The notes under the pieces: model-generated | What the model was told of the DNA's origin: nothing | Databases searched by the model: none | The model's input: the letters and a program-made list of their open reading frames with translations, nothing else | Translations under genes and position numbers: made by a program | Shown here: piece after piece, positions 1 through 5,249 of the stretch | Position numbering within the stretch: position 1 is the stretch's first letter | Layout: each line of letters starts with the position of its first letter | Assembly (NCBI GenBank): GCA_026389255.1 | Contig: JAPLIF010000154.1 | Span: forward strand, 1 to 5,394 | Reading direction: 5' to 3' | Length of the DNA: 5,394 bases | Source: Cyanobacteriota bacterium | GTDB taxonomy: Bacteria > Cyanobacteriota > Cyanobacteriia > PCC-6307 > Cyanobiaceae

Positions 1-1184
1 TCCAGGACGGCTTCCGGGGTAATCAACATGGCATCCCCATAGGAAAAAAAGCCATAGCCGGCCTCAATGGCGTTCTGGTACAGAGCCAGTAGCCGCTGCC
101 GGCCGATCAGGGCACTCACCAGCAGCAGCAACGAACTGCGCGGCAGATGGAAGTTCGTTAGCAGACCCTGCACGACCGCGAACCGGAATCCGGGCCGGAT
201 CACCATGGACACAGGCCCCTGGTAGGGCCGCAACTGGCCTCCGTTGAGGGCCGCCACCGCCTCCAGGCAACGGACGCTGGTGGTTCCCACCGCCACCACC
301 CGGCCGCCCCGGGCCCGGCATGCTTCCACCTGGGCCACCAATGCGGGACTCACCTCCACCCACTCGCTGTGCAGCTGCAACTGGCGCAGGTCCTCGGTTT
401 CCAGGGGCCGAAACGTGCCCAGGCCCACATGCAGGGTGATCGGCGCGATCGTCACTCCCCCAGCCGCCAGGGCCGCCAGCAGGGCATCACTGAGATGGAG
501 GCCGGCGGTCGGAGCCGCCACCGCCCCGGGACGGGCCGCAAAGCGGGTCTGGTAACGCTGGCTGTCCTGAGCCACGCAGCGATGGATGTATGGGGGCAGG
601 GGCACCTCCCCATAGAGATTGAGCAGGGGCTCCAGGTCGGCCGCCTTGGCATACCCTGCTGGGAAGCGAACGATCCGGCCGCCACTGGCCCCATCCACGC
701 CCCGAACCTGCAGCTTGAGTGGGGGCCCCGCAGGAGCCCCAGCCAGGGGTCCCTGCAGCCGTAACCACTCGCCGAGGCGCACCCGCTTGGCCGGCCGCAG
801 CAGGCACAACCAGTCCGCAGCGCCAGGTTCCGGCTGGGCGATGCCGTCGGGCATCCAGGGTTCCAGCACCAGAATCTCAATGCTGCCGCCGCTGGCCCGT
901 TGGGCCCGCAGGCGGGCCTTCATCACCCTGGTGTTGTTGACCACCAGCAGATCACCGGGCCGGAGTTCCTCGACCAGATCCCAGACGTGGCGATGGCAAC
1001 TGGTGGGCTCCGGCCCGACCACAAGCATCCGGGCCTGGTGCCGCGGTTCGGCAGGCACCTGGGCAATGGAAGCCTCCGGCAGCTCATAGGCATAGCTGGA
1101 GAGCCATTCATCGGCATGGGCCGGCTGATCCGTTAGGGGCCCTTCGATGCCGGGATCAGGGACCTGGTTCGGCTCAGAAGGCAA
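1..1184 (-). CDS. queA: QueA, S-adenosylmethionine:tRNA ribosyltransferase-isomerase (3' end cut by window edge)
   Basis: QueA moves the ribosyl part of S-adenosylmethionine onto 7-aminomethyl-7-deazaguanine in tRNA, making epoxyqueuosine at the wobble base of GUN anticodons; it is cytosolic. Seen in the translation: an N-terminal [10 protein letters not shown] segment, [12 protein letters not shown], the hallmark [58 protein letters not shown] and, at the very end, [13 protein letters not shown]. Since the family ends shortly after the last motif, only a few residues are missing. About 394 codons are present; E. coli QueA has 356. The frame is open throughout. No ATG or GTG lies in frame before the conserved core. 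The only ordinary candidate is TTG at 1184, which overlaps the E2 stop by 11 bases and adds about 30 residues before the core; it has no clear Shine-Dalgarno. Identity is very sure, the start is not. It is last of the three minus-strand genes here and probably cotranscribed with E2. Confidence 0.95.
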   Translation of the reverse strand, partial: MPSEPNQVPDPGIEGPLTDQPAHADEWLSSYAYELPEASIAQVPAEPRHQARMLVVGPEPTSCHRHVWDLVEELRPGDLLVVNNTRVMKARLRAQRASGGSIEILVLEPWMPDGIAQPEPGAADWLCLLRPAKRVRLGEWLRLQGPLAGAPAGPPLKLQVRGVDGASGGRIVRFPAGYAKAADLEPLLNLYGEVPLPPYIHRCVAQDSQRYQTRFAARPGAVAAPTAGLHLSDALLAALAAGGVTIAPITLHVGLGTFRPLETEDLRQLQLHSEWVEVSPALVAQVEACRARGGRVVAVGTTSVRCLEAVAALNGGQLRPYQGPVSMVIRPGFRFAVVQGLLTNFHLPRSSLLLLVSALIGRQRLLALYQNAIEAGYGFFSYGDAMLITPEAVL

Positions 1185-2562
1185 GCGTTTCGGGTCGATT
1201 TTCGATCAGGGAGGCCAGATCCTTGAGGAAGGCGGCCGCATCGGCTCCGTAGATGACCCGGTGATCACAGGTGAGGTTGACCTGCATCTGCCGACGAACG
1301 GCAATGGAGCCATCCTTGAGCGCCACCACCACCGGCCGGGAGGCCGCCACGGCCAGAATGGCCCCGGTACCGGGGGGAAGGATCGCATCAAAGCGGTCGA
1401 CCCCGAACATGCCCAGATTGGACAGCGTGAACGTGCCCGTGCTGTACTCCTCCGGCTTGAGCTGCTTGGAGCGGGACCGTTTCACCAGATCGGCCCATTG
1501 GCGCGAAAGGCTGTAGAGATCGCTCCGGTCGGCGCTGGCCAGCACTGGGGTAATCAAGCCACCATCCTCCATGGCCACGGCCACGGCCACATTGACCGCA
1601 GTGGGATAGGCCATGCCGGCCTCGGTGGCTGCCGCGTTGACCTGGGGATGGCGGGCCAGGGTGACCGCCACGGCCTTGGCCAGCAGCGCCGTCATCGTGA
1701 CCCCCTTGGGCTTCACCTGTTGGTAGAAGGCATCCAGCTTGTCGGTGGTGATGGTGTAACCCACCCGGAAGCTCGGCACCGCCAGGCTGGCCACCATGTT
1801 GCGGTTGACCGCCTGTTGCAGGGTGTTGAAGGCCACGGTCTCGCCGGGGCGGCCAAAGGCCTGGCCCGCCGGTGCTGTCGCCGCCGGGGGCGCCGCGGCC
1901 GGGGTTGGGGCACTGGTGGCGGGGGCAGTAGCTGGGGCGGTGCCTTCGGCCACCCGGGGCAAACTGACCGGCTGGCCGGCGGCCTGCTCCACATCCTCGG
2001 CCTGGATGCGACCGTGGGGGCCACTGCCCCGCAGGCCCTCAAGGGCCACCCCCAGTTGGCTGGCCAGCTTGCGGGCCCGGGGGGTGGCCACCAGACGACC
2101 GTCCGCCGCAACGGGGGCGTTGGCCGCAACGGGGGCGACGGGAGCGGCGACCGGAGGGGCCAAGGGGGCAGCCGCCGGGACAGGCGCCAACGGGGGCGGC
2201 GGGGGCGGTGCAGTTACCGGGGCCGGGGCTGCAACAGCGTCCGGGGCAATGGGCGCTGGCGCGGCGACGGCAGCGGCACCAGGGGCAGGCGCCTGGGCCC
2301 GGGCCGCCTCAATCTCGGCTTCGCTTTCGACGATCAGGCCAATCGTTTCGCCCACGGGGGCCGTGCCACCGGCCTCCACCAGCACGGCGGCCAGGAATCC
2401 CTCCTGGAACGCCTCCACGTCCATATCGGCCTTATCGGACTCCACCACGAGGACGGATTCGCCCCGGATGACCCGATCACCGGGTTTTTTCAGCCATTCG
2501 ACAATCTTGCCCTCCGTCATCGTGGAGCTGAGGGCGGGCATGAAGATGTCGTGGGTGGCCAC
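1174..2562 (-). CDS. pdhC: Dihydrolipoamide acetyltransferase, E2 of pyruvate dehydrogenase (cyanobacterial/plastid type)
   Basis: E2 transfers the acetyl group from pyruvate, carried on lipoyl-lysine, to coenzyme A, forming acetyl-CoA in the cytosol, and is the core of the complex. The 462 residues show one lipoyl domain (about 1-85) with the lipoylation motif [10 protein letters not shown] (K44); an Ala/Pro-rich linker (about 88-155); the E1/E3-binding domain (about 157-195, [15 protein letters not shown] and GSGPHGRI); a second Ala/Pro linker; and the acyltransferase domain (about 240-462) ending in [15 protein letters not shown]434 is the catalytic histidine. Tyr438 stands where most E2s have Asp (HRVxDG), which from memory is usual for chloroplast and cyanobacterial E2. 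The start is GTG at 2562, chosen because [15 protein letters not shown] is the typical beginning of the cyanobacterial family; the first in-frame ATG would remove seven residues. The gap to the ylqD-like gene is 31 bases, so an operon is likely. The symbols odhB and pdhC are both used for such genes. Confidence 0.96.
   Translation of the reverse strand: MATHDIFMPALSSTMTEGKIVEWLKKPGDRVIRGESVLVVESDKADMDVEAFQEGFLAAVLVEAGGTAPVGETIGLIVESEAEIEAARAQAPAPGAAAVAAPAPIAPDAVAAPAPVTAPPPPPPLAPVPAAAPLAPPVAAPVAPVAANAPVAADGRLVATPRARKLASQLGVALEGLRGSGPHGRIQAEDVEQAAGQPVSLPRVAEGTAPATAPATSAPTPAAAPPAATAPAGQAFGRPGETVAFNTLQQAVNRNMVASLAVPSFRVGYTITTDKLDAFYQQVKPKGVTMTALLAKAVAVTLARHPQVNAAATEAGMAYPTAVNVAVAVAMEDGGLITPVLASADRSDLYSLSRQWADLVKRSRSKQLKPEEYSTGTFTLSNLGMFGVDRFDAILPPGTGAILAVAASRPVVVALKDGSIAVRRQMQVNLTCDHRVIYGADAAAFLKDLASLIENRPETLAF
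2105..2137 (-). repeat. Short 18-bp-period repeat in the E2 linker coding sequence
   Basis: The 15-base string GCCGCAACGGGGGCG occurs at 2105-2119 and again at 2123-2137 on the plus strand, a period of 18. On the coding strand this gives a repeated Ala-Asn-Ala-Pro-Val pattern in the flexible linker between the lipoyl and E1/E3-binding domains. It is an in-frame, harmless repeat, expected in E2 linkers, where length varies freely. Confidence 0.6.
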
Positions 2563-2593
2563 TGGCAGGCTGCCGCTCGGAATGGGCCGGATC

Positions 2594-3040
2594 CTAACCA
2601 GCCCCCTCCATCGCTTCGATCACACCATCGCGAACGACAACAGCCGCCTGGAGTTTCTCCACCAGGTTGTCGCCCATCCCGACCTGGCAAAAGCTCTCCA
2701 GCTGGCCCTGATCCACGATTTGTTCCATCTCCAGCTCACGCACCTGGCGTTGCTGTTCCAGAACCTGGCGTTTCTGTTCTTCGATCTCGGCCCGCTTGGC
2801 GGCCACCTGCTGCTGCAGGGAACCCACCTGTTCCTGCACGCGGGGATCAAGGGGATTGATGCTCTGGCGACGGATTTCGTCCACCAGCCGCTGACCCTCC
2901 TGTTCCAGCTGGGCCAATTGCTGGTCAAAGCTGCTGATGGCGTTGCTGAGTTCCCGCTCGGCATCCTCCTTCCAGCGGGGGGTTACCACAGCCCGAACGG
3001 TGATCTGGCGCTTGATCGAGAAGGTCGTGCCGTCGGCCAT
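2594..3040 (-). CDS. YlqD family coiled-coil protein
   Basis: This 148-residue protein matches what I know of the YlqD family (PF11068), small proteins of unknown role found beside E2 in cyanobacteria. The N-terminus (about 7-27) has the family pattern FSIKRQITVRAVVTPRWKED. Residues about 25-105 are rich in Glu, Gln, Arg and Leu with heptad-like spacing (for example QLAQLEQEGQRL, EEQKRQVLEQQRQVREL) and should form a long coiled coil. The C-terminus, GDNLVEKLQAAVVVRDG, looks like a small beta unit typical of the cyanobacterial members. There is no signal peptide or membrane segment, so it is probably cytosolic. The start is ATG at 3040; upstream bases show no good Shine-Dalgarno. It is the first gene of the apparent ylqD-E2-queA run. 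Function is unknown; position alone does not prove a role in pyruvate dehydrogenase. Confidence 0.85.
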   Translation of the reverse strand: MADGTTFSIKRQITVRAVVTPRWKEDAERELSNAISSFDQQLAQLEQEGQRLVDEIRRQSINPLDPRVQEQVGSLQQQVAAKRAEIEEQKRQVLEQQRQVRELEMEQIVDQGQLESFCQVGMGDNLVEKLQAAVVVRDGVIEAMEGAG

Positions 3041-3188
3041 GATTTTGGAAAGTCAGTGCCAAGGCTCTCAGCCCATGGGGCTCCGGTCAACCGGGAGGAC
3101 CGAACCCCAGGCCCCCAGCGCTGCCGCCATCCCCTCGGCAATGGGCCTTTCCGCTAGGCAGCAACCATGCGACGGACCAGGCCTGGTC
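3041..3188 (-). promoter_or_regulatory. Leader region upstream of the ylqD-E2-queA run
   Basis: This gene-free stretch must hold the promoter of the housekeeping run if that run starts here. On the minus strand a TTGACC (plus-strand 3085-3090) could serve as a -35 element, but no good -10 box lies 16-18 bases downstream, so the call is weak. Two small hairpins sit side by side: AGCCC/GGGCT with a three-base loop (3070-3082) and CCGG/CCGG with loop TCAA (3083-3094). No tRNA or known riboswitch is recognised. Confidence 0.2.
3175..3188. repeat. Perfect 14-bp palindrome
   Basis: GACCAGGCCTGGTC is its own reverse complement and directly abuts the stop codon of the scaffold-like remnant (3189-3191). 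It could be a binding site for a dimeric protein or a residue of an element end. As a transcription terminator it is poor, since no T run follows on either strand and there is no loop. Confidence 0.5.
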
Positions 3189-3578
3189 TCAGCGACGAGC
3201 CCCCCGCCCGTTCACCGCAAAGGAAGCCCGGTACAGCTCGGACGCCGTCATCGCCTGGGGATTGATCGGCTCGCCGTTGCTGCCGATGCCCGACACCGTC
3301 AGTCCACCAGCGGCCTGCATACCGGCCGGGCCCCGTTGCTGGAACAGGAAGCCATAGACGGGATGCACGCGCATCTGATCGAGGAACTCGCTGGTGGTCA
3401 TCGGCCGGCCGTCATCACCCAGCAGGGGTTTCCCCTGGCCGTCGAGGGGTTCGAGCACGTCCTTGCCATCCCCGCCAGTGGCGAGGCGGAAGCAGGTCCC
3501 CAGCTGCCCCTTGAAGATGTCAAAGAACGTCCCGCGGGCGTCACCCGCCATTGCGGCACTCGGCCTGGGAGAAGGCAC
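3189..3578 (-). CDS. Hypothetical protein, C-terminal part of a phage-scaffold-like gene
   Basis: The open frame gives 129 residues from a GTG at 3578; a stop codon lies just upstream in the same frame. I do not recognise the family with certainty. The middle part, with LDGQGKPLLGDDGRPMTTSEFLDQ followed by a PVYGFLF motif (about residues 50-79, quoted in two pieces: LDGQGKPLLGDDGRP and MTTSEFLDQ), resembles the C-terminal region of phage scaffolding proteins, in which a beta hairpin around GKP.(L/M)T leads to a helix and a DPxxxxLF-type end. A Gly/Ala-rich tail with MTASELYRASF follows. The first ten residues after the GTG look unlike protein, whereas from GDARGTFFDIFKG onward it looks real, so this start is probably an artefact of an upstream frameshift (see the next entry). 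No other phage structural gene is nearby. It is most likely a relic, and may not be expressed. Confidence 0.4.
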   Translation of the reverse strand: MPSPRPSAAMAGDARGTFFDIFKGQLGTCFRLATGGDGKDVLEPLDGQGKPLLGDDGRPMTTSEFLDQMRVHPVYGFLFQQRGPAGMQAAGGLTVSGIGSNGEPINPQAMTASELYRASFAVNGRGARR

Positions 3579-3660
3579 GCTCTAGGAGGCGGTCCTTGCG
3601 GAGTTGGAGCACCTGCTGTTAGGCCTCATCGCGCTCGGAGGCGATGGCGGCCAACATCAG
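3541..3660 (-). pseudogene. Upstream, out-of-frame part of the scaffold-like remnant
   Basis: In a second minus-strand frame the sequence reads LAAIASERDEA, a TAA stop (3619-3621), then QQVLQLRKDRLLERAFSQ and AECRNGG before a TGA at 3541-3543. The Glu/Arg/Leu-rich pattern is coiled-coil-like, as expected for the N-terminal half of a scaffold-type protein. Removing a single G from the GGG at 3544-3546 would join RNGG directly to DARGTFFDIFKG in the frame of the downstream ORF, giving one continuous sensible protein. The fragment therefore appears broken by one nonsense codon and one +1 frameshift. Where it begins upstream of about 3660 is unclear, since the sequence there stops looking like this protein. 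Confidence 0.4.
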
Positions 3661-3868
3661 CCGCGAGGCCGGTGAGCTACGAGCCGCCCTGGCTGACTGC
3701 CGGGGGGATCGGGTCGCAGAGCCCAAGATCACGGCGGCGCTGTTGGCGCATCTGCTGGTGAGCACTCGGGAGTTGCTGCAGAACCTGCTGATCGACACTG
3801 TCCGGCGCCCGAGGTTGCTCATGGCCGTTGCAGATCCTGATGGCGACCCACCGGCCAGAGGCGCTTAG
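3644..3868 (+). CDS. Small hypothetical protein upstream of the toxin-antitoxin pair (doubtful)
   Basis: The frame codes for 74 residues with an amphipathic, Leu-rich middle (ALLAHLLVSTRELLQNLLID) and a charged, disordered tail. Codon choice resembles host genes, with mostly G or C in third positions and many CTG, GAG and CGG codons. It ends nine bases before the antitoxin ATG on the same strand, so it could be the first gene of that operon. Against it: GGAGG (3637-3641) lies only two bases before the ATG, too close for a normal ribosome site; I recognise no family; and the first few codons overlap the antisense scaffold-like remnant. It may be a genuine small gene, the tail of a lost gene, or chance. 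Confidence 0.3.
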   Translation: MAANISREAGELRAALADCRGDRVAEPKITAALLAHLLVSTRELLQNLLIDTVRRPRLLMAVADPDGDPPARGA

Positions 3869-3877
3869 CCTTGAAGC

Positions 3878-4093
3878 ATGAGCAGCCGCATCACCCACAA
3901 TCCCGACCAGTGCGGGGGCAGGCCCTGTATCCGTGGCATGAGGATCCGCGTGCAGGACATCCTTGAGCTCTATGCCGCCGGGCAGAGCAGCGAGCAGATC
4001 CTGGCCGATTTCCCGGATCTGGCAGCCGAGGATCTAAAAGCAGCCCTGGCCTATGCAGCCCGTGAGATCGACCATCCCGTTCTGGTGGGATGA
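3878..4093 (+). CDS. DUF433 family antitoxin (VapB45-like)
   Basis: The 71 residues match the DUF433 family (PF04255): ITHNPDQCGGRPCIRGMRI at the N-terminus, then VQDILELYAAGQSSEQI, then LADFPDLAAEDLKAALAYAA. The fold is a small winged-helix-like DNA-binding domain; family members act as antitoxins that bind the partner PIN-like toxin and usually repress their own operon. The length is normal for the family and no residue of the core pattern appears missing. The start is ATG at 3878; there is no strong Shine-Dalgarno. Its stop overlaps the toxin start as ATGA (4090-4093), the usual sign of translational coupling. It seems intact even though its toxin partner is altered at the C-terminus. Confidence 0.9.
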   Translation: MSSRITHNPDQCGGRPCIRGMRIRVQDILELYAAGQSSEQILADFPDLAAEDLKAALAYAAREIDHPVLVG

Positions 4094-4416
4094 AGCTCTG
4101 GCTGGATGCCCAGCTTCCGCCGCTGCTAGCGGGCTGGATCGATGCGCAGGAGTGGGGCATCCAGGCATTTGCTGTCCGAGATGTCGGACTGCGCGATGCC
4201 AGCGACGCGGCGATCTTTCGTGCCGCACGAGAGGCAGGAGTTGTGGTGATGACCAAGGATCGGGACTTCATCCGCCTTCTGGATGAACAGGGCCCTCCGC
4301 CAAAGGTGATCTGGCTGCGCCTGGGGAACTGCAGCAACACTGCCCTGCAGGAGCAACACTGCCCTGCAGGAGGTTCTTGCCACCACCCTGCTGAGGGCAA
4401 TGGATCATCTGCGTGA
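4090..4416 (+). CDS. DUF5615 PIN-like toxin (VapC45-like), C-terminus changed by frameshift
   Basis: The 108-residue product begins MKLWLDAQLPPLLAGWI, the hallmark start of DUF5615 PIN-like proteins (PF18480), probable toxin RNases paired with DUF433 antitoxins. Acidic residues of the PIN-type site that can be seen are D6, D36, D39, and D57 and D59 in MTKDRDFIRLL. PPPKVIWLRLGNCSN (about 69-83) is also typical. After E88 the frame is shifted by an exact 19-bp tandem duplication, and the last 20 residues (QHCPAGGSCHH onward) resemble no family member. Deleting one copy gives QEVLATTLLRAMDHLREGEP and then WVEIRPNQQS, ending at a TGA at 4457-4459, a 116-residue protein with the expected C-terminus. 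All visible acidic motifs precede the lesion, so partial activity cannot be excluded. The start overlaps the antitoxin stop by four bases. It could equally be annotated as a pseudogene spanning 4090-4459. Confidence 0.85.
   Translation: MKLWLDAQLPPLLAGWIDAQEWGIQAFAVRDVGLRDASDAAIFRAAREAGVVVMTKDRDFIRLLDEQGPPPKVIWLRLGNCSNTALQEQHCPAGGSCHHPAEGNGSSA
4333..4372 (+). repeat. 19-bp perfect tandem duplication inside the toxin gene
   Basis: AGCAACACTGCCCTGCAGG occurs at 4333-4351 and again at 4352-4370 with no mismatch; the next two bases (AG) continue the period. Nineteen is not a multiple of three, so the duplication shifts the toxin reading frame. Perfect identity suggests a recent event, typical of replication slippage, and such a tandem copy can revert by simple deletion. 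Confidence 0.95.
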
Positions 4417-4459
4417 GGGAGAGCCCTGGGTCGAGATCCGACCAAATCAGCAAAGCTGA
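4417..4459 (+). pseudogene. Original C-terminal codons of the toxin, now out of frame
   Basis: In the frame set before the duplication, this stretch continues the DUF5615 C-terminus (HLREGEPWVEI is the recognisable family ending) up to TGA at 4457-4459. In the present sequence these codons are not reached, because the shifted frame stops at 4414-4416. Their good preservation supports a recent lesion. Confidence 0.75.
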
Positions 4460-4475
4460 ACAGGTCTCCCTGATT

Positions 4476-4497
4476 CGCGGGCTTGGTCAGCCCCGCG
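4476..4497. terminator. Weak hairpin between convergent genes
   Basis: CGCGGG (4476-4481) pairs with CCCGCG (4492-4497) around a ten-base loop. It lies just after the original toxin end and overlaps the last codons and stop of the minus-strand helix-turn-helix gene. No T run follows on either strand, so it is at best a weak bidirectional terminator. Confidence 0.25.
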
Positions 4498-4798
4498 AGA
4501 GCTCCAGCTGCCTGGCCAGCCACAGCTCCACGTCCTCGTAGGTGTTGCGGACCAGGTTCCCCAGCTTCACGAAGGGAGGTCCGTAGCCGCTGGAGTTCCA
4601 GCTGTAGATGGTCGAGAGCGACACCCCCAGATAGGTGGCCAGGGTTTCGGGGGTATAAAAGCCAGCTGGCAGGCTGGTGGTGCTGGTGTCGGCGTTGGCG
4701 GCGGCGCGGCGCTTGGGGATGAACAGCCAGCTCCCCAGGGGCAGTGGATCCGACAGGCGGTTGTTGATGGTGGGGTTGAGGCCCCGCAGGGTGGTCAC
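4487..4798 (-). CDS. Helix-turn-helix protein, excisionase/AlpA-like
   Basis: The 103-residue protein has a MerR-type helix-turn-helix of the HTH_17/excisionase class at about residues 47-95: FYTPETLATYLGVSLSTIYS, then W67, GYGPPFVKLGNLV (71-83) and a final EDVELWLARQ. The usual YRxSDLEAWL wing is present in altered form (RNTYEDVELWL). Residues 1-46 are outside the domain and probably flexible. Such proteins act as excisionases, as AlpA-like activators of phage genes, or as small regulators. Start is GTG at 4798, overlapping the upstream gene's stop as GTGA, so it is translationally coupled to that gene. No integrase is present nearby, so a role in excision would need a partner elsewhere. DNA binding is well supported; the exact role is not. 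Confidence 0.75.
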   Translation of the reverse strand: MTTLRGLNPTINNRLSDPLPLGSWLFIPKRRAAANADTSTTSLPAGFYTPETLATYLGVSLSTIYSWNSSGYGPPFVKLGNLVRNTYEDVELWLARQLELSRG

Positions 4799-5037
4799 GG
4801 TGGTGCCTGCAGCTGCTCGGGGCCAAGCCCGGCCAGCTCGGTGTCGATGGTCGCGATGGCGTCCAGCTCCCGCCGAGCGGTCGGGATCGCATCGGGGTAG
4901 AGCTGTTCAAGATCCGCCATCGCGTCGCTGATGGCCCGGATCGCCGGCATCAGGGCCGGGATGGAGAGGACGATGCGGATTGCCTCAAGGTGATCAGGTC
5001 GCCACCGGTAGGGCGAGTCGGTAGGGGGCTGGCTCAT
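4795..5037 (-). CDS. Small hypothetical protein, first gene of the helix-turn-helix pair
   Basis: The 80-residue product is not one I recognise. It opens MSQPPTDSPYRWRPDHLEAI, continues with a hydrophobic helix (IRIVLSIPALMPAIRAISDAM), and then has an acidic helical part (DLEQLYPDAIPTARRELDAI). No signal peptide or catalytic motif is visible; the helices look amphipathic rather than membrane-spanning. Start is ATG at 5037; an AGGAGG-like stretch lies about 18 bases or more upstream, too far to be a good ribosome site. Its TGA overlaps the GTG of the helix-turn-helix gene by four bases, which strongly supports both frames. Pairs of this sort occur in prophages and phage satellites, but this is inference from arrangement only. 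Confidence 0.6.
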   Translation of the reverse strand: MSQPPTDSPYRWRPDHLEAIRIVLSIPALMPAIRAISDAMADLEQLYPDAIPTARRELDAIATIDTELAGLGPEQLQAPP

Positions 5038-5060
5038 GCGGCTGCTGCAGCTGCCTCCTG

Positions 5061-5234
5061 TTGCCGCGGCAGTCCAGGGGCCAGCAATCGCTGCCAGACT
5101 TCCACACGGAGGCCGACAACCGGGAGGAGCTGCACCGGGAGATCCGGGATGCCGTGCAATGCCACTTTGAGGAGGGAGAAGCCCCGCCCCTGATCCGGCT
5201 GCATCACGTGCGGCAGGAATTGTTGGCCCTGTGA
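5061..5234 (+). pseudogene. HicB-like antitoxin remnant, N-terminus missing
   Basis: The frame ends FHTEADNREELHREIRDAVQ, then CHFEEGEAPPLIRLHHVRQE and LLAL before TGA at 5232-5234. This matches the C-terminal two thirds of short HicB-like antitoxins, often misannotated as 2-oxoisovalerate dehydrogenase beta subunit, whose members read TEADSLEEL, VRDAVxCHF and APxLIRLHxVREE. The first beta strands (the usual EGGYxAxALG part) are absent: upstream of about 5097 the frame turns to unrelated sequence. A TTG at 5061 is the only plausible start in this stretch and no Shine-Dalgarno supports it. A HicA toxin normally follows such a gene, but only 15 bases separate this stop from the end of the convergent acyl-CoA synthetase gene. 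It is therefore an orphan, truncated antitoxin. Confidence 0.7.
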
Positions 5235-5249
5235 AGATCCCCCTGCGCC

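Noticed and set aside
2101..2240. GC-rich repeats as a possible regulatory array
   Set aside because: They code in frame for the Ala/Pro linker of E2, which explains the repetitiveness.
1147..2859. Plus-strand open frame of 570 codons
   Set aside because: It is antisense to the clear E2 gene, is rich in Gly, Arg and His from reading GC-rich Ala/Pro codons backwards, and has no recognisable domain.
1796..3157. Plus-strand open frame of 453 codons
   Set aside because: It spans the antisense of both E2 and the ylqD-like gene, with low-complexity Ala/Gly stretches opposite the E2 linkers.
3041..3188. Possible tRNA or structured RNA in the ylqD leader
   Set aside because: No cloverleaf, T-loop consensus or known riboswitch core could be found; only two small hairpins are present.
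3619..3822. Minus-strand frame of 67 codons as a separate gene
   Set aside because: Most of it looks non-coding (Ser/Arg-rich). Only its last residues fit the scaffold-like remnant, where they are described.
3891..4910. Minus-strand open frame of 339 codons
   Set aside because: It runs antisense through the well-recognised toxin-antitoxin pair and across the helix-turn-helix gene in the wrong frame; its Ser/Pro/Arg-rich product has no domain.
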